A DNA stretch of 64,000 nt from Immundisolibacter cernigliae (lineage in GTDB: Bacteria; Pseudomonadota; Gammaproteobacteria; Immundisolibacterales; Immundisolibacteraceae), in assembly GCF_001697225.1 (NCBI RefSeq), contig NZ_CP014671.1:2852001-2916000 (forward strand). Reading direction: 5' to 3'. Shown in pieces: positions 7,689 through 14,897 of this stretch. The notes under the pieces were generated by a model that was not told where the DNA came from, searched no databases, and saw only the letters and a program-made list of their open reading frames with translations. The position numbers and the translations under genes are program-made. How positions within the stretch are numbered: the first letter of the stretch is position 1; each line of letters begins with the position of its first letter.

Positions 7689-8777
7689 ATGGAAGACAGT
7701 TTCGCCGAACAGATCATCCCCGGCGCCTACATCCGCGTGCAGGCCGAGGGGCTCATCGCGCCCAAGGGCATCGCCTTTGGCAACGTTGCCATCGTCGGCA
7801 CCGCCGCTGCGGCGCCCGGCGTGACCAATGCGCTCGACACCACCCACATCCTGTCGAGCCTGGACGATGCCAGGGCGCTGTGGGCGCCGTCGGACCCGGT
7901 CGCCACCGGCGCCCTGAATCTGATGCGCGGGATCGAGCTGCTGTTTCGTAACGGCGCCACCACGATCTACGCCCAGGCGCTCGCGGCCGGGGCCACCACA
8001 CAGAATTTTTCCGATGCTCTGGACGAGCTGCTCAAGGAAGACGTGAACGTGCTGGTAATTCCGGAGCTGGCCACGGCCACCGCCACGACGGTCATCAAAT
8101 CGGCCGTGAGCAGTGCCGAGACCAATGCGCGGGACGTGATCGGCGTCATCGGTTCCGATGCGGCGGGTAACGCCGCACCCGCCGATATCGTCGCGCAGGC
8201 CAATGCCGACAAGCGCCTCGTATTGGCCACGCCTGCCATTCATGGCCTGGACACTGATGGCAGCGACGTGCTGTTGCCGGGCCAGTACACGGCCGCTGCG
8301 GTGGCCGGGCTGATCGCCTCGCTGGCGCCACAGGCCAGCCCAACCAACAAGACGCTGCCCGGCGTCACGCGGCTTGGACGCAAGTTCGGCTATGGCGAAC
8401 TGAAGGCGCTGGTGTCGGGCAACGTGCTGGCGCTGGAAACCCGCCAGGGCATCCGCGTGGTGCGCGGCATCACCACCCAGGGCGAGGCGTTTGCCCAGAT
8501 CACCACGCGCCGCATCGTGGATTACGCCAAGACCGGCATTCGTCAGGTGTCGAATCCATTCGTCGGGCGTCTGAACAATGAGCGGGTACGAAAGGCGCTC
8601 AAGGGCGCGCTCGACAGCTTCCTGTCGACCATGCTGTTCGACGAGCAACTGACGGGCTACACGCTGGACGTGACGGCCACGCGCGCCGACGAGATCGCCG
8701 GCCGTTGCGTGGTGAACGTGGCCATGCAACCGACCTTCAGCATCGACTACATCCGCGTCACCCTGGCTCTGTCCTGA
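7689..8777 (+). CDS. contractile tail sheath protein
   Basis: Forms the contractile sheath that drives the inner tube into the target. The 362-residue protein has the sheath N-terminus (IPGAYIRV, residues 10-17), a short extension strand (GNVAIVGTA), the NLMRGIELLFRNGATTIYAQ region, and a C-terminal domain with ITTRRIVDYAKTGIRQV and the final strand FSIDYIRVTLAL used to interlock subunits. The size resembles R-pyocin and P2 sheaths. Only one sheath gene is present, whereas extracellular injection systems usually have several. Confidence 0.9.
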   Translation: MEDSFAEQIIPGAYIRVQAEGLIAPKGIAFGNVAIVGTAAAAPGVTNALDTTHILSSLDDARALWAPSDPVATGALNLMRGIELLFRNGATTIYAQALAAGATTQNFSDALDELLKEDVNVLVIPELATATATTVIKSAVSSAETNARDVIGVIGSDAAGNAAPADIVAQANADKRLVLATPAIHGLDTDGSDVLLPGQYTAAAVAGLIASLAPQASPTNKTLPGVTRLGRKFGYGELKALVSGNVLALETRQGIRVVRGITTQGEAFAQITTRRIVDYAKTGIRQVSNPFVGRLNNERVRKALKGALDSFLSTMLFDEQLTGYTLDVTATRADEIAGRCVVNVAMQPTFSIDYIRVTLALS

Positions 8778-8801
8778 GCCTGAACCCCGAGGAACTGCGC
8801 C

Positions 8802-9305
8802 ATGGCCAACACCAGCGTTTACACCGGGGCCGACGGCTCCATCACCCTGTCCACCGTGTCCGCCAACGGCAAGGAGGCGGAAGTCGCTCAGGGCATCATC
8901 GATGCCAACGACGTCCTGACCATCGGCCGCGCCACGGGCGTGTCGCTGGAAGTCCGCTCCGAGGTGCGGCCTTTTCATGAGCTTGGCCAGCGTTATGCGA
9001 CCGAGCTGCGCTCGGGCAACGTCAGCGTGCGCGGCACCATCCAGCGGGCGTATCTGAATGGCGCGTTGCTGCGCCTGCTGCTGGGCGAGGCGGCCGACGG
9101 CCGGCCGGCACAGTCCTGGGCACAGCCGTCCTTCAACATCACACTGCTGGCCGAAAACGCTGCCGTGCCGGGGGTCAAATCCACCCTCACCCTGCACGGC
9201 GTCAAGCTCGACCAGTGGGCTTACACGCTGCCGGAGGACGACTTCGTCATGGAATCGGCCGGTTTCCAGGCCCTGTTCATGACGGTCTCGGACGAGGGCG
9301 CCTGA
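8802..9305 (+). CDS. tail tube protein
   Basis: 167-residue protein directly after the sheath gene, the standard position and size of a contractile tail tube subunit (P2 and pyocin tubes are about 170 residues). It is predicted mostly beta, with strands such as VSVRGTIQRAYLNGALLRLLL, FNITLLAENA and STLTLHGVKLDQWAYTLPEDDFVMES, consistent with the two-sheet tube fold. Six-fold rings of this protein would line the lumen. Assignment rests on size, order and strand pattern rather than a short signature. Confidence 0.8.
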   Translation: MANTSVYTGADGSITLSTVSANGKEAEVAQGIIDANDVLTIGRATGVSLEVRSEVRPFHELGQRYATELRSGNVSVRGTIQRAYLNGALLRLLLGEAADGRPAQSWAQPSFNITLLAENAAVPGVKSTLTLHGVKLDQWAYTLPEDDFVMESAGFQALFMTVSDEGA

Positions 9306-9324
9306 GCGGGCGCGGAACCACGCC

Positions 9325-9789
9325 ATGCTCACGGCCGACGAGCTGCTGGCCGGCAGCGCACTGACGCACGAGGTCGCCGTACCGCCGGACCTGCTCGGCC
9401 CGGCTGGACCCGCCGACGGACGCGTGCGGCTGCGGCCGCTCACCGTGCGCGATCTGACGCTGATCTCGCGCGCGGCCAAGGACAACGATCAGCTACTGTC
9501 CGCGCTGATGGTGCAGGCGGCACTCGACGAGCCGCCGTTGACGCACGGCCAAGTGAACGCGCTGCCGGTGGGTCTGCTGGAGTTCCTGCTGCGCGAGGTG
9601 AACCGCATCAGCGGCATCACGCTGGGTGTGGACACCTTGCAGAACGCCGCTGCGGACCCGCTGGTACGCGCCGCGCACCTGCTGTCGGCAGAGTTTGGCT
9701 GGACGCCCGAGCAGGTGGCCGAACTCACGCTGGGCCAGATGCTGGTGCACCTGGAACTTATCCGGGAGCGACGCCGTGCCGACGTCTGA
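9325..9789 (+). CDS. tail assembly chaperone-like protein
   Basis: 154-residue mostly helical protein encoded between the tube gene and the tape-measure region, where contractile phages place the tail assembly chaperone. It has an LRPLTVRDLTLISRA segment, an LTHGQVNALPVGLLEFLL helix and an EFGWTPEQVAELTLGQ motif that recalls tail assembly proteins whose GW segment precedes the tape measure. It overlaps the next gene by 14 bp. The chaperone role is inferred from position and pattern. Confidence 0.6.
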   Translation: MLTADELLAGSALTHEVAVPPDLLGPAGPADGRVRLRPLTVRDLTLISRAAKDNDQLLSALMVQAALDEPPLTHGQVNALPVGLLEFLLREVNRISGITLGVDTLQNAAADPLVRAAHLLSAEFGWTPEQVAELTLGQMLVHLELIRERRRADV

Positions 9790-10843
9790 AATGGCCGGCG
9801 CGCTCGCGGGCACCGCCGCTGGCGCGGTGCGCGCCCTGCTGGGCGTACTCGGCGCGCCTGCGCTCGGTCAGGCACTGACGCTCGAAAAGGCACTCGCCGG
9901 CCGGCTGCAAGACCTTGACCGCGCCCCGGATGCCGCGAGCTTCGATCCCCTGGCGCGCCCCCCGGTCGGCACCGCCCCGGTGCGGCCCCGCACGCCCAGC
10001 CCGGACGCCACCGGGCGTCGGCGGCCAGTTCGCGGCGAGCCTGCTGCCATTGCCGCCCGCGGCATCGGTGCGCTGATCGGAGACGCGCTCGCCGGCAAGG
10101 GCAGTTCCAGTTCGCCGGCACCGATCGCAGGCACGCTGCCCGGCATCGCGGCGGCGCTGGCCAGCCTGTCCGAATCGACGCCGGGCAAGGCGCAGGCAGC
10201 GCGCGCCATCGCCCTCAACACCACCGGCGCGGTCAGTCAGGCTGCCGGCCTGGGCGCGCAGGCGCTGGCCGCTCTGTCCGGCACGGCTGGCGCCGCGCCG
10301 GTACTGGCGCAGATCGCCGCGCTGGGCAACGCGCTGTGGTGGCAGATCGCCTTGAGCCCCCCGTCGGCGGGCACTGCCACCCCGACACAGCCACCCGCGA
10401 AAGGCCCGGCCCGGCTCGGCCCGGGTGGCACCGGCACGTGGACCGGCACTGCCGCGGCGCGCGCCAGCGCGACAGCACCGGCCACCGAAGCCGACGCCGA
10501 CGTCTCGACCACCGACCACGCCCGCTCGGCGCTGGCCGGCATCGGCCGGTTGACCGTGGAACTATTCGAGTACGCCGCGCGCGCCGGCGCGACATCTGAG
10601 GCCAGCGGCCAGACCCCGGCCACGCCGCGGCAGCGCCCGGCCCCGCGCGCACCCTCGGTGCTTACACCTGAGCGCGGCGCATTGCCCGCTCCCGCCGGCA
10701 GCGCCCCGGCGGTCGCGCCCACCACTTCCGGAGCCAGCGCCGCGGTGACCGGCTTCGCCGTGAACGCTGCGCCGGTCAGCGCCGATGACCTCGCCCGCGC
10801 GCTGCGGGCGGAAGGCGCGCTGCGCGGGGTGGGCCTGCCGTGA
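9776..10843 (+). CDS. Ala/Pro/Thr-rich protein of tail-like block, unknown
   Basis: About 355 residues from a GTG at 9776, preceded by GGGAG seven bases upstream; an ATG at 9791 is an alternative start coupled to the previous stop codon. The middle and C-terminal parts are low complexity, rich in Ala, Pro, Thr and Gly, and look largely disordered. A helical segment around LTVELFEYAARAGA lies before a Pro-rich region. The frame is long and ends in a 4-bp GTGA overlap with the next gene, so it is likely expressed, but no fold or family is recognised. It could be a scaffold or lumen component. Confidence 0.5.
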   Translation: MPTSEMAGALAGTAAGAVRALLGVLGAPALGQALTLEKALAGRLQDLDRAPDAASFDPLARPPVGTAPVRPRTPSPDATGRRRPVRGEPAAIAARGIGALIGDALAGKGSSSSPAPIAGTLPGIAAALASLSESTPGKAQAARAIALNTTGAVSQAAGLGAQALAALSGTAGAAPVLAQIAALGNALWWQIALSPPSAGTATPTQPPAKGPARLGPGGTGTWTGTAAARASATAPATEADADVSTTDHARSALAGIGRLTVELFEYAARAGATSEASGQTPATPRQRPAPRAPSVLTPERGALPAPAGSAPAVAPTTSGASAAVTGFAVNAAPVSADDLARALRAEGALRGVGLP

Positions 10844-11433
10844 ACCTCACGCCCATGCTCGGCGACTACACCCTGCCGCGCGTCACGCGCCTGGAAACGC
10901 TGGAACAGCGCCAGCTCGCGGAACTGGAAATCCCCGGCCGGGCCGGCAGCCTGTTCCAGGATCTGGGGCGCGGGCCGACGCGCGTGGTCATCGAAGGCTC
11001 GCTGTTCGGTGACGAACCGGGTACCGAGTTCCTGACCAGCGCGCGCGAGAAATACCTCGCCGCCGAACCGCTCACCTTCGTGTCCGACATCGCCACCGGC
11101 ACCGAGCTTCAATATGTGCTGATCGAGCGCCTGCACGTGCAGGCCGTCGCGTCGGCCCCGGATCAGGTCGATTACTCGATGTGGCTGGTGGAATGTCCGC
11201 CGCCACCGCCGCTGCCGAATCTGCTGGGCGGCATCGACACCGGTCTGCTGGATGCGGCCGCCGGCATGCTGGACTCGGCGCTCGGCGCATTGGATGCACT
11301 CGCGGCGCTGGGCAACGTGCCGGACCTGTCGGACCCGACCAAACCGCTGGCCGGCGCGCTGGACGAAGTGAAAGACGTCGTCGGCACGCTCGGCGGAGTG
11401 GGCAGCAGCCTGCAAGGTCTGCTCGGAGGCTGA
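10840..11433 (+). CDS. baseplate/tail protein with gpN-like N-terminus
   Basis: 197-residue protein starting at a GTG that overlaps the previous stop. Residues about 1-105 resemble the N-terminal domain of Mu gpN-type DNA-circulation/tail proteins: a LPRVTRLETLEQRQLAELEIPGR strand region, GRGPTRVVIEGSLFGDE and TFVSDIATGTELQYVLIERL. The segment after about residue 110 is Leu/Ala/Gly rich, starting with a poly-Pro stretch, and resembles the composition of the next protein. It probably joins the tape measure to the distal tail. Only the N-terminal domain assignment is moderately supported. Confidence 0.6.
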   Translation: MNLTPMLGDYTLPRVTRLETLEQRQLAELEIPGRAGSLFQDLGRGPTRVVIEGSLFGDEPGTEFLTSAREKYLAAEPLTFVSDIATGTELQYVLIERLHVQAVASAPDQVDYSMWLVECPPPPPLPNLLGGIDTGLLDAAAGMLDSALGALDALAALGNVPDLSDPTKPLAGALDEVKDVVGTLGGVGSSLQGLLGG

Positions 11434-11434
11434 C

Positions 11435-14400
11435 ATGGCGACGCTGCTCGAACAGCTCGGAAGCCTCGCCAGCGGCGGCTCGGTGAGCGTGGATATCGCC
11501 GGCGCGGCCGGGCGGTTCGCGGACATCGGGGCAACGCTGCGCGGCGTGATGACCCAGCCGCCGGGCGACTTCGCGGCTCTGCTCGGCCATCTGGACGCGC
11601 TGCCGCTGCCGAAACTCGAATTGGCCGCAGATCTCACGGCGGGTCTGGGCACGCTGCTGCCGCAGCTGCAAGGCGCGCTGGCCGGTGGTGCGCAGCCTCT
11701 GTCCGGCGCGCTATCCGGACTGGGCGCGAACGTGCAAAGCGGGCTTGCCGATGCGCTCGGACCACTGCTCGCAGTAGTGGAAGCCGTGCGCACACTGCTG
11801 GCGACGGACTTGTCCTGTGGCCTGATTCCCGCGTTCGCCTCGCCGCCGGTCGCGGCGCCAGTGCCAACTCCGGCGCCAGGTGATCCGCCAGCGCCGCCAG
11901 CCGCGCCAGTGCCAGCTCCCGCGCCAGTGTTCAGTGCCGCCCAGGTGGACACTGCCAAGGCCCTGCTTGATACCTTACCGGCGGATATGAGCGCGCCGGC
12001 GCTGCTCGGCTGGCTGCATCACAGGATCGGCGTCGCGGATGGGGCGGGGTATTTCGGCGTGCGGGCCATTCCATTGCTGGACGACCTGCGCGATCCGCTC
12101 GACAGCCTGATGCGCTGGGACGCGGCGACCGGGGCGCAGCTGATGGACGAGTTCAGCGCCACGCTGAGCGCGCTTGCCAGCATTGTGACGGCGAACAGCG
12201 CGGCCCAGCCGGCAGTCTCGATACCGTCGGACACCGTGTCGGAGCTGCCCGGGGCCCCGATCGGCAATGCCGCGCAGCAATTGATGGATGCCCTGGGCGT
12301 GCTCGACGCGGCAGTGCGGGCGGACGATGCCGCTGCAATCGCCGCAGCGCTCGGAACCGGCCAGGCGGCGCAAGCCGTTCTGGAAGCCCAGAACGCACTG
12401 TTCGACGCTCAGCAGGCGGCGGTGGCAGCCCTGCGCGGCGCTGTGCTTGCGCTGCCGGGGCGGCTGGAAACCGGCATTTGCCGCCTGTTGGTTCTGCTGG
12501 CACCACGCGCTGCTGTCGGCGGGATCAGCGCGGCGTTCGTGCCCACCGTGCCGGCCTCGATCGGTGCGGACGCCTTCCAGCCGGTGGCGGATTTGCTGAC
12601 CCGGGTCCGCCAGTGGCTGGAGCGGCTGCTCGGTGCGCTCGACGTCGGCGCCGTGACCGCGCCGCTGGCGGCGGTGTTCGGCCAGGCCCAGGACGCCATT
12701 CAAACGGTGGAGCAGGGTATCGCCCAGCTCACTGCCACCGCCCGGGCGGCCTTTGGCGAAGCCGATGCCGCGCTGAGCGCCTTTGACCCGGCGGCCATCG
12801 TGGCGCAGGCGCGTGCGGCTATCGAACAGGCGGTACAGGCGCTGGCTGACGCGATTGGCGCCGCGCTCGGTCCGGCCGGCGCGGCGCTCACGCAGGCCAT
12901 CACCGCCGCCGGGGGTGCGCTGGATGCCTTCGACTCGGAAGCGCTGGCTGCCCCGGTGCAGGCCTTGCTGGACGAGCTTTCGGCCTTGCTGCAAGGGCCC
13001 CAGGTGCAGGCGCTGATCGACGCATTGGCGCAGCTACAGGCGCTGGCGCAGCAGCTGGACGCACTGAGCTTCGCGCCGGTGGCCGATGCGGTGATTGGCG
13101 GCATTGGCGAGGTCAAGTCGGCGCTGGATGCCATCGACGACGCCAAGCTCGTCGCGCCGATGCCGGAGATGATCTCGACCGCCATGTCGGTGCTGCCGCC
13201 TTCGCTGGTACCGATCATCAATCCGCTGTTGGGTGAGCTCGACGACCTGGTCGCCCAGAGCCCGGGCCCGTTGCTCGACAGTCTGCGCGAGCTGCCGCAG
13301 CGTATTGCCGGCGCGCTGGCCGCCTATTCGCCACGCGCATTACTGGACGAACCACTCGGCACACCGTTCACGGCGCTGACCGGAGAGCTCGACGGCTTCT
13401 CACCCACCGCCTGGCTGGACGGGGCGCACGATGCGCTCGACGGCGCGCTCGGCCGCTTGGCGGCTGCGCTGGAGCCGGCGCCGTTGCTGGCCCCGCTGAC
13501 GCAGGCGCATGGCGCGCTCACCCGTGAACTCGCCGCCCTGCGCCCGGGCCAGTTGCTCGAACCCCTCGCCGCGCAGGTCGAAGCGGCGCTGGCCACGCTC
13601 GATGGCGCCCTGCCCACGCAAGACCTGGCCCAGGCGCTCGCGCAGGTGGCAACGCAGGTGCAGCGGCTGCTGGAACCGTTCAACCAGGCCACCGACGTGA
13701 TCGCGGCATGGACCGCCAAGCTCGCCCTGCTTGCCGATCCGGATGCGCAGCTTTCGGCGTGGCTGGACGCCATCCTCGCCAAGCTGCCAGCGGACGCACC
13801 GGTGCAGCTTGCCGGCCCGCTCGGCGCGCTGGCTACGGCGGTGGAAAACGCCCGCGCCGCAGCCCTGCAAAGCGCCTGGACGAGGGCGCGCGCGCCCCTG
13901 GATGCGGCGCTGGCCGCAGCGGATGCGCCCGCCCGCCTGGCCCGCCTGGTGCAGGCCAAAAACGCGCTGACGGCCCCGCGCGTGGCGGCGGTGAGCGATG
14001 CGGCGCAGCGCGCTGCACTGACCGCATTCCTGGCTGGTGTCGACCCGCTTGGGCCACTTGGCCGCGGTTTGGCGGGTTTGAGTCGATTGAGCGAGGCCGT
14101 AACGCGGAGCAATACCGCGCTCACTGCCCTGTTCGCGGACTGGGACGCGCGCTACCTGCGCCTGGACGGTCCGCTGGCCGGCCTAGCGCCAGCTGCGCTG
14201 ACGGCCGAAGCCTTGCGGGCGCTTTTGCGGGAAGCTATCGACCAACAAATTGGCGCGCCGGTGGTCGGATTTCTGAAGGCACTGAAATCAATCAGCGCGC
14301 TGATCAGCACCTTTGGCGACGCGCTCGGCGATTTGCTGGAAGCCATCCAGAGCAAGCTGGCAGCGCTGTTTGCCGCGCCGCAAGCCCTGGCCGACGCCGC

Positions 14401-14887
14401 GCAGGCACTCGATGCCCTGGTGGAGCGCATCACTGGCCTTGATCTGGACGTCTACACGCGCGAAGTGGACGCCCTGCACGGTGCGCTGGTGGACAAGCTG
14501 CGCGCTCTGGATCCGGCCGCGCTGGGCACGGTCCTGCGCGGCGCGGTGCAAGACCTGCTCGATGACATCACCCTGGGCGCCGTATTCACCCCGGCGTTGC
14601 GCGCGCAGCTGGACGCCGCGTGGGCGCAGCTTCGGGCCCGGCTTGCCGCGCTCGATCCGGGTCCGCTGGTGATCGAGCCGCTGCAAGCGGTTTACGAACG
14701 GGACCTGCTGCCGGTCGCGCAAGCCTTCGACGTGGGCGATGCCATGCAAGCGGTGCTCGACAAGCTGGGCGCCCTCCCTGACGAGCTGCGCACCGAGCTG
14801 AACCGTGTGGACGTGGCCTACCAGGCCATGCTGGCCGCCGCGCCCAGCAGCAGCCCGGCTGGCGAGTCCGCTGCGGTGGCTTTCTAG
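11435..14887 (+). CDS. large Ala/Leu-rich helical protein, tape-measure candidate
   Basis: 1150 residues, the largest protein of the block, predicted almost wholly helical with repeated AL/DALGALDA-type stretches and very few aromatic residues. A Pro/Ala-rich linker occupies about residues 140-168 (from nt 11855). Position after the chaperone and gpN-like genes, length and composition make it the best tape-measure candidate; such proteins fill the tail lumen and set its length. No clear transmembrane helix or protease motif was seen. If it acts as a straight ruler at about 0.15 nm per residue, the tail would be roughly 170 nm long. Role inferred. Confidence 0.6.
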   Translation: MATLLEQLGSLASGGSVSVDIAGAAGRFADIGATLRGVMTQPPGDFAALLGHLDALPLPKLELAADLTAGLGTLLPQLQGALAGGAQPLSGALSGLGANVQSGLADALGPLLAVVEAVRTLLATDLSCGLIPAFASPPVAAPVPTPAPGDPPAPPAAPVPAPAPVFSAAQVDTAKALLDTLPADMSAPALLGWLHHRIGVADGAGYFGVRAIPLLDDLRDPLDSLMRWDAATGAQLMDEFSATLSALASIVTANSAAQPAVSIPSDTVSELPGAPIGNAAQQLMDALGVLDAAVRADDAAAIAAALGTGQAAQAVLEAQNALFDAQQAAVAALRGAVLALPGRLETGICRLLVLLAPRAAVGGISAAFVPTVPASIGADAFQPVADLLTRVRQWLERLLGALDVGAVTAPLAAVFGQAQDAIQTVEQGIAQLTATARAAFGEADAALSAFDPAAIVAQARAAIEQAVQALADAIGAALGPAGAALTQAITAAGGALDAFDSEALAAPVQALLDELSALLQGPQVQALIDALAQLQALAQQLDALSFAPVADAVIGGIGEVKSALDAIDDAKLVAPMPEMISTAMSVLPPSLVPIINPLLGELDDLVAQSPGPLLDSLRELPQRIAGALAAYSPRALLDEPLGTPFTALTGELDGFSPTAWLDGAHDALDGALGRLAAALEPAPLLAPLTQAHGALTRELAALRPGQLLEPLAAQVEAALATLDGALPTQDLAQALAQVATQVQRLLEPFNQATDVIAAWTAKLALLADPDAQLSAWLDAILAKLPADAPVQLAGPLGALATAVENARAAALQSAWTRARAPLDAALAAADAPARLARLVQAKNALTAPRVAAVSDAAQRAALTAFLAGVDPLGPLGRGLAGLSRLSEAVTRSNTALTALFADWDARYLRLDGPLAGLAPAALTAEALRALLREAIDQQIGAPVVGFLKALKSISALISTFGDALGDLLEAIQSKLAALFAAPQALADAAQALDALVERITGLDLDVYTREVDALHGALVDKLRALDPAALGTVLRGAVQDLLDDITLGAVFTPALRAQLDAAWAQLRARLAALDPGPLVIEPLQAVYERDLLPVAQAFDVGDAMQAVLDKLGALPDELRTELNRVDVAYQAMLAAAPSSSPAGESAAVAF

Positions 14888-14897
14888 GAGCCGCCAA

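Noticed and set aside
6315-9485. 1056-codon open frame antisense to the sheath region
   Set aside because: It is the mirror of high-GC coding DNA; the sense proteins have clear folds and ribosome-binding sites, this one has neither.
10237-11958. 573-codon antisense open frame
   Set aside because: Low-complexity shadow of the Ala-rich tail genes.
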